Origin: Pseudomonas laurylsulfativorans
GTDB taxonomy: Bacteria > Pseudomonadota > Gammaproteobacteria > Pseudomonadales > Pseudomonadaceae
NCBI RefSeq assembly: GCF_002906155.1
Contig: NZ_MUJK01000001.1
Location: forward strand, 620,001 to 684,000
Direction of reading: 5' to 3'
Length of the DNA stretch: 64,000 nt
Part shown: piece by piece, positions 8,783 through 17,423 of the stretch
Layout: every line of letters begins with the position of its first letter
Position numbering within the stretch: position 1 is the stretch's first letter
Position numbers and translations under genes: made by a program
The notes under the pieces: model-generated
Database searches by the model: none
Told to the model about the DNA's origin: nothing
The model's input: only the letters and a program-made list of their open reading frames with translations

Positions 8783-10072
8783 TTACGAGTGCGACGGCAC
8801 TACCGTAGAAACAGGGGTCAATCGGTGGAGCACCAGGTACGCGACGAGGGCGACCAGTAGTGAGTCCAACGTGGGTTGCGATGTCAGCGTCCAGCCTTCA
8901 AAGGACGTCATCCAGGCGACTGCACTGGCCAGCGTCCAACTGATCAGTGCCGGCCAGCCAAATGCGGCGGAATGCTTCAGTGCATCGATGTCATAGCGTT
9001 GATGACGTACCAAAAAGAAATCCGTGACATAGATACTCGCCAATGGCGGGATCACGATGCTCAAGGCCATGACGAAATCCAGGAAATGCGTCATGAACCC
9101 ACCTACCGCCAGGCCGGTTGCCAGTACGCTCCCCCCCACTGTCAGCTTCCAGCTCGCTGTGCGACTCACGGTCGCCAGCGTGAGCGTTGCGGAATACAAA
9201 TTTGCAGTGTTGGTAATCCACGTGGAGAACACGAGTACGGCCAAGGCCGGCAGCAATACGCCCAGGCTAGCCATGATCAACATGATTTCGCTCTGGCCGG
9301 TAATGATCGACAACAAGCCACCGACGATAAGCACAAACGGAAAACCTGCGGCCATTCCAAGAATGGCAATCAAGGCATCTTTTTCAGTACGTGCATAACG
9401 AGTGAAATCAGGCATCAATACCGGTGTCAGAATCACCATGCCGATGGTGCTGGCGATGGCCAGTGCCAGGCTGTCACCCGAGCCCGTGAACCCACCCAGC
9501 TGGCCGGGCGCTGCACGCTGGAAACCCAGGTACAACGCAAACAGCATGAACAGCGCCATGAGCGGCACCGAATAAATCGACAGCCGATCGAGGCCGCGCA
9601 GCCCATAAATGGCCATCAAGGTCATTAGGATGCTCCCCCACACACAGTGCACCCACGCCGGCGTGACAATGCCCCAGGAACTTTGCAACGCGCTGGCCAC
9701 GGTACTGCCGAAGATATCCGCCGTGGCGGCGTAGAACCCCAGCAAGGTTACAGCCATGGTCAGGTTGATCAGTTTGGCGCCATGGCGGCCGAAGGAAAAC
9801 TGCAGAATCATGTAGGTACTTAGCCGTGTCCGCACACCGACCATTGCGGTCAATGCAAACAGCAAGCCGAGCACCGCACATACCCCGACGAAAATCAGCG
9901 CAGCAGTCGAGAATCCAACTTTCTGAGTCACGTCTGCACCCAACCAGAACACCGGTAAGGTCATCCCTATCCCAAAAGTAATGAGCGCTAGCCCGGTTCC
10001 GGAAACCGTTTCGGACTGGGGCACGGGTATACGATCGTACCCGTCGGGAATCACACTTTCTGAACTGTTCAT
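8783..10072 (-). CDS. NCS1-family (cytosine/purine/hydantoin-type) permease
   Basis: The 429-residue inner-membrane transporter has about 12 hydrophobic segments and a CodB-like layout. Features include GLALITFGIGMTLPVFWLGA near residue 27, a conserved ILQFSFGRHG near residue 88 and MPDFTRYARTEKDA near residue 222. The NCS1 family moves nucleobases, allantoin or hydantoins with Na+ or H+. Next to hyuAB, a hydantoin-like or other cyclic amide is the most likely cargo. The gap to the aminopeptidase gene upstream is about 160 bases, so it may have its own promoter. Confidence 0.85.
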   Translation of the reverse strand: MNSSESVIPDGYDRIPVPQSETVSGTGLALITFGIGMTLPVFWLGADVTQKVGFSTAALIFVGVCAVLGLLFALTAMVGVRTRLSTYMILQFSFGRHGAKLINLTMAVTLLGFYAATADIFGSTVASALQSSWGIVTPAWVHCVWGSILMTLMAIYGLRGLDRLSIYSVPLMALFMLFALYLGFQRAAPGQLGGFTGSGDSLALAIASTIGMVILTPVLMPDFTRYARTEKDALIAILGMAAGFPFVLIVGGLLSIITGQSEIMLIMASLGVLLPALAVLVFSTWITNTANLYSATLTLATVSRTASWKLTVGGSVLATGLAVGGFMTHFLDFVMALSIVIPPLASIYVTDFFLVRHQRYDIDALKHSAAFGWPALISWTLASAVAWMTSFEGWTLTSQPTLDSLLVALVAYLVLHRLTPVSTVVPSHS

Positions 10073-10232
10073 GCTCGCCTCTATACTGGCAACGCCTGCT
10101 CTCCCAATATGAAGTGGGAGGCAAACCGACTATTAGAATTGTTTTGAGGCGCTCGCGAACGCTGGAAACATGATGTCAGCCCCACTGAAATCTAACTGCG
10201 CTTTTGTAGGGGCCAGGAAAAACAATCAACGG

Positions 10233-12005
10233 TTATTCAGCACGAAACTGCATGTTGTTCGGTAGCGTTTGCCGCAGCAACCATGCGGCGACGTCTGGTT
10301 CCAGTGAGGCCGCCAATGACACCCGAACAGTCCAATGATAATCATCAAGCCATTGAGCTTCGACCTGGCTCAGCTGTCCACGGTCAATCAGTTCGATAGC
10401 AAACGGCGCCAGTGTAAGGGCCTGGAACGTGAGGAACCCCGGATACGCCTCGACCTCAACGACCTCATAGAGGTTCTCGATGCGGATCCCCAGCTCACCG
10501 GACAGGTAAACACCCGGCTCGATTGAGGTCACCATTCCCGCTTGCAGAGGTACCGCGCTGGCGTGGGGGGCAATTCTGTGGGGCCCTTCGTGCACATGCA
10601 GATAGCTGCCAACCCCGTGCCCGGTACCATGGGCGTAATCCAGCCCTTCTCGCCACATCACCTGACGCGCAACGCTGTCCAGTTGCTGGCCACTGGTGCC
10701 AATGGGGAACAAACAACTGGCCAGTGCAATATGAGCACGCAGCACGGTCGTATAGAGGTGACGCTGGCGTGCGGTGGCGGGACTGCAAGCCAGCACCCGG
10801 GTCACGTCGGTCGTGCCCTGGGGGTATTGGCCACCGGAATCAATCAGCAACAGCTCGCCGTGCTTGAGCTTTGCCGCCCGCCCAGGTTTGGGCAAGTAAT
10901 GAGGTTGGGCTCCATTGGCACCGGTGGCCGCGATGGTCTCGAAACTCGCGCCTTGGTAATCCGGATGCCGAGTACGCCAGCCCTCCAGAGATTCGACAAC
11001 CGATAATTCGCTTTGCCCGAGAAACCGGCCGCAGCGGCAGTGGAATTCATACAGAAACCGACACAAGGCGAGCCCGTCTATACGATGCGCTTCACGGCTG
11101 CCACGCAACTCGGCTGGCTGCTTGCAGGCACGCTGCAATAGCAGAGGATTTTGCGCCTCATAAAAGACACAACCGGCGGACTCGAACTGACGATAAACAG
11201 CCGCCGTGCACATTCGGCGATCAACCCATACCCGCTGGCCATACAGTTCGGCGATGGCCTGGTCGAGCCATTGAGGTGAACGCACAGACACCACAGCGGG
11301 CAGCCAGCCCTGAGGCAGCTGCAGACGGTCAGCGTCGATGAACCAGTCAAGTCTGCCGTCGGCGTACAGCAGGGCGCTGCTGAACGGCAATGGTGCGATA
11401 TCGATATCCTGACCCCGCACATTCAACAGCCAGGCCAACATATCCGGCGCCGGCAGCCACAAGGCATCGCACTGTGAAGCGCCCAAGCTGGCAGTGAGGT
11501 GTTCGAGCTTGTCTTGCGCAGCCATACCTGCATGTTGCAGCCCCCAGGCAAGCACTTGGCTGTTTGGCGCCGCCGGGCGATTGCGCCAGCATTCAACCAC
11601 CGGATTGTCCAGGGACTCGTTCCAGATGAAACCCGATTCCGTCGCCATGACTTGCCAGCGCGCGCACTCATCGACGCTGTGAAGCCTTGAATCGCAGGCG
11701 ATGGTTGCGCCGGGTTTCAACTGCCCGCGCAGCCACCTGAACAGGCTGCTGTCGTCCAGCATCAAGGTCTCAAACTGAGCGCATTCCTGGCGGGCCTGCT
11801 CGGTATAGCGACCATCGACCAGCAGCGCCGCGCGTTCCTGTGTCAAAACCGCCAGCCCTACGCTGCCACTGAAACCAGTCAGCCAATACAAGGCTTCGTC
11901 AGCTGGGGCCAGGTCTTCGTTGAGGTATGCATCGCTACGGGGAAGCAAAAACGCATCGTATAGACGCGCTGCCATCATCGCCTTTACATCCGCAAGGCGC
12001 CCCAT
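10233..12005 (-). CDS. Xaa-Pro aminopeptidase (aminopeptidase P, M24B)
   Basis: The 590-residue cytosolic metallopeptidase would remove the first residue from peptides with proline in second place. It has two N-terminal creatinase-type domains and a C-terminal pita-bread domain. Metal ligands are visible: LLIDSGG with TTDVTR (two Asp), GTGHGVGSYLHVHEGPH (His), SIEPGVY (Glu) and LGIRIEN (Glu). The length fits the long eukaryote-like APP type. The start is ATG at 12005, overlapping the cyclophilin stop by one base (a GTG at 12008 is also possible), so the two proline-related enzymes are co-translated. Ectoine hydrolase (DoeA) is related, but the length and context fit less well. Confidence 0.88.
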   Translation of the reverse strand: MGRLADVKAMMAARLYDAFLLPRSDAYLNEDLAPADEALYWLTGFSGSVGLAVLTQERAALLVDGRYTEQARQECAQFETLMLDDSSLFRWLRGQLKPGATIACDSRLHSVDECARWQVMATESGFIWNESLDNPVVECWRNRPAAPNSQVLAWGLQHAGMAAQDKLEHLTASLGASQCDALWLPAPDMLAWLLNVRGQDIDIAPLPFSSALLYADGRLDWFIDADRLQLPQGWLPAVVSVRSPQWLDQAIAELYGQRVWVDRRMCTAAVYRQFESAGCVFYEAQNPLLLQRACKQPAELRGSREAHRIDGLALCRFLYEFHCRCGRFLGQSELSVVESLEGWRTRHPDYQGASFETIAATGANGAQPHYLPKPGRAAKLKHGELLLIDSGGQYPQGTTDVTRVLACSPATARQRHLYTTVLRAHIALASCLFPIGTSGQQLDSVARQVMWREGLDYAHGTGHGVGSYLHVHEGPHRIAPHASAVPLQAGMVTSIEPGVYLSGELGIRIENLYEVVEVEAYPGFLTFQALTLAPFAIELIDRGQLSQVEAQWLDDYHWTVRVSLAASLEPDVAAWLLRQTLPNNMQFRAE

Positions 12006-12544
12006 CACACACCTCGCCGCTGACGATAGGCTCGCACGATGGCGATCTCGGCCTCGGGCGGCAAATACTCCTGCGCCCCGGCATGGTTCCAGATCGCCTC
12101 GACCACCTCCATGCCCGCACAGACCTGCCCGAACGCCGCAAAGCCCAGACCGTCCGGATGGCGAGCGCCGCCATAATCGAAGTGCGGCTGATCGCCGATG
12201 CAGATGAAAAAATCACCCTCGGCACTATTGGCCTCGTCACGCCCCAACGACACACTGCCATGTCGATGGCTCAAGCCGGTCTGCAAAGTGCTTTCGAGTT
12301 CGACCATGGGTAAGTTATTGGCTGCCAGGGGGCGCGTGCCCCCATGCACGACACTAATGCGAACAGGATCTTCCGGTTGCTGATTGGACGGATTGACGAT
12401 GCGGAAAATGCTGCTGCCGTCATAGCGACCACTGTCCACGTAGGCCAGAAAATTCGCGGTGGTCAGCGGTGCCTGCCGGCCAAACAACTCGAGTGTAAAG
12501 GCCCCCAGTGTCGTTTCCAGGGTGACGTACGCAGATGCAGACAT
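12005..12544 (-). CDS. Cyclophilin-type peptidyl-prolyl cis-trans isomerase
   Basis: A 179-residue cytosolic cyclophilin. The fold signature is present (YVTLETTLGAFTLELFGRQAP, TTANFLAYVDSGRYDGSSIFR, GDFFICIGDQPHFD, GLGFAAFGQVCAGMEVVE). The usual FHRVI strand reads IFRIV, and the canonical active-site QGGD is replaced by a diverged region, so catalysis may be altered. I chose the ATG at 12544 for its GGGAG signal; upstream residues do not match the family. It is translationally coupled to the Xaa-Pro aminopeptidase, which needs trans prolyl bonds, suggesting that the pair processes proline peptides. Confidence 0.85.
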   Translation of the reverse strand: MSASAYVTLETTLGAFTLELFGRQAPLTTANFLAYVDSGRYDGSSIFRIVNPSNQQPEDPVRISVVHGGTRPLAANNLPMVELESTLQTGLSHRHGSVSLGRDEANSAEGDFFICIGDQPHFDYGGARHPDGLGFAAFGQVCAGMEVVEAIWNHAGAQEYLPPEAEIAIVRAYRQRRGV

Positions 12545-12679
12545 GGTTGTTCTCTCCCTCAGGATAAAACCACCATTGTCCGCAAAGACGGCGATGCAAA
12601 AGATTGAGATAGCCTGTGTGCATTGCACTTGTTGCGGGATGCGCGGGCATTTACCGCAGATTGTGCAGCTCGCTCGCCG

Positions 12680-13168
12680 TCACTCCCGCCAAATCAGATT
12701 CTCTAGCGGATAGCCGGCAAACCACTTGGTTTTGTCGAGAATGATGTTGCTGCTGATTTTCAGGATGTTGGGGTTTTCATCGAGCAGTTGCTCACAGAGA
12801 GTATTGAAATCGGTAACGGTCGAACAGGTTGCCAGGGCGATGTAGTCGAACTCGCCATCGACTTTTAGGCAGTCGACCAGCTCACGACGCTTGGCAATGA
12901 AGCGTTCGAACTGAACACGCAGATGCCCAGCATGATCGCGCAGGCTGAACATGACATAGGCCATGACGTTGATACAGATCGCATCGATATCGATCGACGC
13001 CATGTAGGCGCGAATGTAGCCGGCATCCTCAAGCGCCTTGGTTCTTTGCAGGCAGGCGCTGGGGGAAAGATTGATCTTCTCGGCCAGCTCCAGATTGCTG
13101 ATCCGAGCATTGCATTGCAGATTTTCGAGGATTGCTCGGTTGATACGATCCAGCTTCACTTTTTTCAT
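12680..13168 (-). CDS. Lrp/AsnC family transcriptional regulator
   Basis: A 162-residue regulator: N-terminal winged helix-turn-helix (LDRINRAILENLQCNARISNLELAEKINLSPSAC) and a C-terminal RAM ligand domain with VDGEFDYIALATC. It heads the minus-strand cluster of cyclophilin, aminopeptidase, NCS1 permease, porin and hyuAB, and is its likely local regulator. Such proteins respond to amino acids, here perhaps the product of ring opening. It lies 135 bases upstream of the cyclophilin start. Confidence 0.9.
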   Translation of the reverse strand: MKKVKLDRINRAILENLQCNARISNLELAEKINLSPSACLQRTKALEDAGYIRAYMASIDIDAICINVMAYVMFSLRDHAGHLRVQFERFIAKRRELVDCLKVDGEFDYIALATCSTVTDFNTLCEQLLDENPNILKISSNIILDKTKWFAGYPLENLIWRE

Positions 13169-13357
13169 GTTGCCTCTACGCCAATCAACAATAGACCCTA
13201 GGATCTAGCGAAAAAATTTGTGCCACGAGACTGACATGAGGCTAGCAATCTGGATAGTCCATACGTTATGTCCTCAATCGCAATCATTTTTGTACATTCT
13301 GGCACTAGCGAATAGCCAACACCGATCTCAGCTTTCGACTGAAGAAAAGAGCTTTGA

Positions 13358-13816
13358 TCAATTGATGGTCAGCTTTCCATAGCACTCAACGAAAGCTTAA
13401 TTTTGGTCGGCGAATGTCTGCACTACGCGGTCAGCAATGCTGAAATGGTAAGGTTCGAAGGCCTTTTGGGAGATGAATATTTCGATGTGCTGGACGCATG
13501 GAGGAAGAAAATGCAGCACGAGGAACCAGTGATTGGCAAGGAAACCACTCGCGCCTACATCCAACCCCCAGATCGTTTCACAATTGAAGACCTGGGGTGG
13601 AACCGCCGAATATTCGTGTCCACAAAAGGTAGCCGATCAGCGATCTTGTGGAATCCATGGCAAGAGCGAGCGCTTCTCCTCGATCAGTTTCAGGAGGACT
13701 CTTGGAAAAACATGGTGTGCCTAGAAACGGCTCGGTTCGGTGATGACATCCTTTGGCTAGCACCAGGAGAGACGAACATCATGGAGCTCAATATTGCGGC
13801 TGAAAAAATTCCTTAG
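13358..13816 (+). pseudogene. Broken D-hexose-6-phosphate mutarotase (YeaD/aldose 1-epimerase family) fragment
   Basis: The frame is open from 13358 (after a stop at 13355) to 13816, with no ATG matching a family start. It matches the C-terminal half of glucose-6-phosphate 1-epimerases: LHYAVSNAE, then VRFEGLLGDEYFDVL, ILWNPWQERA and MVCLETARFGDDILWLAPGE. The catalytic Glu of the final conserved motif remains (VCLE), but the N-terminal half of the roughly 300-residue enzyme is gone and the SIALNESLILVGECLH junction suggests an internal deletion. It marks the left edge of the AT-rich region. Confidence 0.65.
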
Positions 13817-14099
13817 GCAGTCAGATTACAGAAAAAAGAGCGTGAACGCCTTTTAGTAGTGAAACTCAAATTACATATTCAATAAAACTACAAGATATCC
13901 AAAGACAGGCTGAAATTTCGACTTATTTTAAATAAGCGACGCGCTGGCCTTAAAACAACTACCATCAGCGTCGCCAACACGGAATTCCCAATTCAGGTCA
14001 ATTACTGAACTAAAAAAAATTGAATTTTTTCAAGACCGCCCTACCTATCAACAGAAGGACAGATAACTCCGTTAAATTTCGACATGGCGAGCGATACAG

Positions 14100-14570
14100 C
14101 TACTCAATCTCTATCGGAAGAGTAAAGCCAGGTTTTATTCGATCCATGACGACCAGTGTCTTAAAGTGCTTAATATCCAAATTATCGTAGAAAAATTTTC
14201 TTGTGAATCGTTCGTAATCCTCCATATCTTTAGAAGTTACAACCAGGACAAAATCAGAATCACCTGTCACATAGTAACCAGTCATAATTTCAGGTGTATT
14301 TCTTATTGATCTCTTAAACTTGTCTATGATGTCGACTCGTTCTCTTTCAAGAGAGACCAAAACCAACATGAAGACATGGCGCCCGACGGCTCTAGGGGAA
14401 ACGATCGAAACGTCAGCCTCAATCACTCCTTCTTTGCGTAACGCCTTCAAACGCCTTTGGCAAGCTGTTGCCGATAGGCCGACAGTCTCACCGAGCTCTT
14501 CGGATGTGATGCGATTATTTCTCTGAACCGCATTTAGAATACTCGCATCAATTCGATCCAAATTGATCAT
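14100..14570 (-). CDS. Lrp/AsnC family transcriptional regulator
   Basis: A 156-residue regulator with an N-terminal HTH (LDRIDASILNAVQRNNRITSEELGETVGLS) and an RAM domain with TGYYVTGDSDFVLVV. AGGA precedes the ATG. It is divergent from the ABC-transporter operon that begins at 14831, with about 260 bases of AT-rich DNA between, so it is a good candidate for controlling that operon. About 280 bases of AT-rich DNA downstream, to the mutarotase remnant, show nothing recognisable. Confidence 0.9.
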   Translation of the reverse strand: MINLDRIDASILNAVQRNNRITSEELGETVGLSATACQRRLKALRKEGVIEADVSIVSPRAVGRHVFMLVLVSLERERVDIIDKFKRSIRNTPEIMTGYYVTGDSDFVLVVTSKDMEDYERFTRKFFYDNLDIKHFKTLVVMDRIKPGFTLPIEIE

Positions 14571-14830
14571 GCAGCTTTTCCTCGCTATGTCTTGTTTTTA
14601 CGCAGTAAATAATCGTGATATCTCTATCAACGCTGATTTCTGTGCCGAAGATCTCATAAACTGACATTCACGGCAACGGGGAAAAATTGCGCCGAAGGTG
14701 CAAGGAAAGGACTTCGAGAGAAAGGACTGCCTAGCCAGCATTGCGGATGACTGGTGCAAATAATAAAGACAAACCTTTCTCATCTCATCAAAAACTGCCT
14801 TCAACAAAAATCAAAGTGGGAGTTCCAAAG

Positions 14831-15601
14831 ATGAAAAAAATTACGCCATTCCTGGGAGTCGTAGGACTCGTTGCTTCACTCTTCGTTGCCAACGCCCACG
14901 CTAAAAGCATAGAAGAAATTCAAAGCTCTGGAAAAATCACCATCGGCACTGATGGGACATTCCCTCCTTTCCAGTTTTTTGATAACGGGAAGCTTTCTGG
15001 ATTTGAAATCGATGTTGGGAATGAAGTTGCACGACGTTTAGGCGTAACAGCTGAATGGAAACCGATGTCCTTTGACTCCCTACTCGCAGGTCTTTCACAA
15101 GATCGCTGGGACATTGTTATTGCCTCGTTTACCGTCACCGATGAACGAGCGAAAGCGGTTCACTTCACGTCCCCACTATACTGCAGCGGTGGAGTCGTTG
15201 TAAGCAACAAGCCTGAAATCAAAACTGCTGTTGATCTGAGTGGTAAGGTAGTAGCCGCACAAACCGGTTCAACTTACTTCCAGAAAGCGGCCACTATCCC
15301 TGGTGTGAAGCAGGTTCGAAATTTTGCTTCAGACAGTGATGCTCGCAACGCAATGGTATCGGGACGTGCTGACGCCTGGATCACTGATAAATTTGTAGCC
15401 AAACTCTCTATTGATAAACAACCGACGCGCGGAATGGCAATCGGGGATTTTTTGTTTTCTGAAAAAATCGCTTCCGCAGTTAAAAATGGCAATGATGGGC
15501 TGGCCGCAGCATACGACAAAGCGCTTGCCGATATGCAATCCGATGGCACCTACGAAAAAATCTCTAAGAAGTGGTTCAACGAAGATATTCGTTGTATCTA
15601 A
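14831..15601 (+). CDS. Polar amino-acid ABC transporter substrate-binding protein
   Basis: The 256-residue periplasmic protein (family 3 solute-binding fold) captures an amino acid for the permease and ATPase encoded next. A signal peptide (MKKITPFLGVVGLVASLFVANAHA) is followed by GTDGTFPPFQFFDNGKLSGFEIDVGNEVARRLG, the family signature. The ATG at 14831 has GGGAG upstream; in-frame upstream codons would precede the signal peptide. A paralogue at 29100 shares about two-thirds of its residues and part of its mRNA leader. The specificity is unknown; the periplasmic racemase downstream hints at amino acids available as both L and D forms. Confidence 0.92.
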   Translation: MKKITPFLGVVGLVASLFVANAHAKSIEEIQSSGKITIGTDGTFPPFQFFDNGKLSGFEIDVGNEVARRLGVTAEWKPMSFDSLLAGLSQDRWDIVIASFTVTDERAKAVHFTSPLYCSGGVVVSNKPEIKTAVDLSGKVVAAQTGSTYFQKAATIPGVKQVRNFASDSDARNAMVSGRADAWITDKFVAKLSIDKQPTRGMAIGDFLFSEKIASAVKNGNDGLAAAYDKALADMQSDGTYEKISKKWFNEDIRCI

Positions 15602-15649
15602 CTTTTAATAGCATGCAAGTGTAGGTTTATTAGTTTTCGAGGTCGCATC

Positions 15650-16438
15650 ATGTCTACAAGCGCAAAAGTTTGTGTCCCACCGAGCAAGGGGTTCAAGCTG
15701 AATAAATCTTTGCTTAAGGGCTTAACCGCCATTTTCATTACGATTGTAGTGCTTTTCGCAATGGAGGCAATACTCAAGCTTTTTCCGAATCCGATATCCC
15801 CAAACGCCAAAGAATTGGCAGAAGCTGTATGGGTAACTGTGAAGCTCACCCTCACGGCGGGCGCTGTAGGTGTAGTCGTAGGCACTGTGATCGCCTTGGG
15901 AAATGCATCAAGCTTTGCTCCATTCCGCTGGGTCTGCTCATTCTACGTATGGGTTGCTCGTGGAACACCTTTACTCCTACAAATCCTGTTCGTGTTTTTC
16001 GCTCTGCCCGTGCTCCTTCCCTTCTTGGAGTTCAATGACTTTACCTCTGCCGTGGTGGCATTGGCCTTCAACATTGGCGCTTACAATGCGGAAGCTATTC
16101 GCTCCGGTTTGCTATCAGTTCCGAAAGGTCAAATAGAGGCTGCCCATGCTCTTGGCCTTTCGCGTTTCACTATTTTCACAAACGTTGTAATGCCTCAGGC
16201 GCTTAGAATTTGCTTGCCTCCACTTGTGAATAACGGTGTATCGCTGCTGAAAGACTCGTCACTGGCTTACGCAATTGGTGTTGTCGAGCTATCAAATGCC
16301 GCCAGTCGCATTCAGTCAGCTACATTCGAACCTGTACCCGTGCTTATCACGTCCGCCATTATCTATCTTACGCTTACGACCGGACTGACCCAGGTTACAA
16401 ATGCACTTGAGCGCTACCTAAGCGTAGAAAGGAGGTGA
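15650..16438 (+). CDS. Amino-acid ABC transporter permease
   Basis: A 262-residue inner-membrane protein of the HisMQ type. It has a hydrophobic helix near residue 25, then several more. The cytoplasmic coupling loop is [30 protein letters not shown], which docks on the ATPase. Only one permease gene is present, so the channel is probably a homodimer. GAGG lies upstream of the start. The stop is 2 bases before the ATPase ATG, and the GGAGG for that gene overlaps the end of this one. Confidence 0.92.
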   Translation: MSTSAKVCVPPSKGFKLNKSLLKGLTAIFITIVVLFAMEAILKLFPNPISPNAKELAEAVWVTVKLTLTAGAVGVVVGTVIALGNASSFAPFRWVCSFYVWVARGTPLLLQILFVFFALPVLLPFLEFNDFTSAVVALAFNIGAYNAEAIRSGLLSVPKGQIEAAHALGLSRFTIFTNVVMPQALRICLPPLVNNGVSLLKDSSLAYAIGVVELSNAASRIQSATFEPVPVLITSAIIYLTLTTGLTQVTNALERYLSVERR

Positions 16439-16440
16439 TT

Positions 16441-17199
16441 ATGGGAAACAATACTGCAGCGACATTGATTAATGTTTCTGGCGTCAAGAAAAGCTATGGC
16501 ACGACGTGTGTACTAAAACGTGTGAACGTGGAAGTTAAGGCGGGCGAAGTCATCGCAATTCTGGGAGCTTCCGGCTCAGGTAAATCTACCTTTCTTCGAC
16601 TTCTCAACCGACTGGAAAAGCATGAAGAAGGCTCCATCGTAATTGATGGTGTTGAGGTATCTGATAAAGCATCTAACTTGGCAGCTCTGCGCCGCGAAGT
16701 CGGAATGGTTTTTCAATCATTCAATCTTTTCCCTCACTTGAGTGTTCTTGATAACCTTTGCTTGGCACCTATGAAAGTCCGAGGATTATCTCGAGCAAAG
16801 GCAGTTTCACTCGCTACTGACCTTTTGCTTAAAGTGGGAATGTCCGAACATGGCCATAAATATCCACACGCTTTATCAGGCGGACAGCAACAGCGGGTCG
16901 CAATCGCGCGTGCTCTAGCGATGGAACCTCGAATTCTTCTTTTTGACGAGCCTACATCCGCCCTTGATCCTGAAATGGTGAACGAAGTACTCGATGTAAT
17001 GAAACGGCTAGCCGCAACGGGCATTACGATGCTCATTGTGACTCATGAAATGGGTTTCGCCAGCCAGGTGGCGGATCGAGTGATTTTCTTCGATCAAGGC
17101 GAAATAGCAGAAGACCTACCACCTTCACAGTTTTTTGGCGAAAGTAACAACCCTAGAGTTAAAGCTTTTCTCGGTCGAGTTCTACAACCGGGAATTTGA
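16441..17199 (+). CDS. Amino-acid ABC transporter ATP-binding protein
   Basis: The 252-residue ATPase has all the motor motifs: Walker [10 protein letters not shown] near residue 41, Q-loop [10 protein letters not shown], signature LSGGQQQR, Walker [15 protein letters not shown] and switch His in TVTHEM-like IVTHEMGFA. Its closest kind is the GlnQ/HisP polar amino-acid group. I chose the ATG at 16441, which has GGAGG five bases upstream; a GTG at 16435 overlaps the permease stop but sits inside that signal. It ends the transporter operon before a strong hairpin at 17206. Confidence 0.95.
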   Translation: MGNNTAATLINVSGVKKSYGTTCVLKRVNVEVKAGEVIAILGASGSGKSTFLRLLNRLEKHEEGSIVIDGVEVSDKASNLAALRREVGMVFQSFNLFPHLSVLDNLCLAPMKVRGLSRAKAVSLATDLLLKVGMSEHGHKYPHALSGGQQQRVAIARALAMEPRILLFDEPTSALDPEMVNEVLDVMKRLAATGITMLIVTHEMGFASQVADRVIFFDQGEIAEDLPPSQFFGESNNPRVKAFLGRVLQPGI

Positions 17200-17205
17200 A
17201 TGCAG

Positions 17206-17234
17206 GTCGCACAACATTTAAAATGTTGTGCGAC
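17206..17234. terminator. Perfect 14-bp palindrome after the ABC operon
   Basis: GTCGCACAACATTT and its exact complement flank a single A. The hairpin follows the ATPase stop by 6 bases. Only a short, mixed TTAATT follows, so it is a poor intrinsic terminator; it may also protect the mRNA 3' end or bind a regulator ahead of the racemase gene. Confidence 0.5.
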
Positions 17235-17423
17235 TTAATTAAATTAGCAAAATTAGAAACCACAAAAATAGCCAATAACAGCCCCTACAAAAAGAGCAAC
17301 ACAGAAATACTCCAAACTAAATAAATACTAATAAAGCGCCCCTATCTCGCTCGGAATCCGCCAGTAAAAATGCAGTAACTTGATCCACTATAACAAAAAA
17401 CGAATAAAAAAGGACAATACACT

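Noticed and set aside
8876..9628. A 250-codon plus-strand frame.
   Set aside because: It is antisense to the NCS1 permease, with unusual His/Gln-rich composition typical of a shadow frame.
10233..12005. Reading the M24 peptidase as ectoine hydrolase DoeA, to go with the DoeB-like and DoeD-like genes.
   Set aside because: It is about 590 residues with two creatinase-type N-terminal domains and lies in the hydantoinase cluster 16 kb from the DoeB-like gene.
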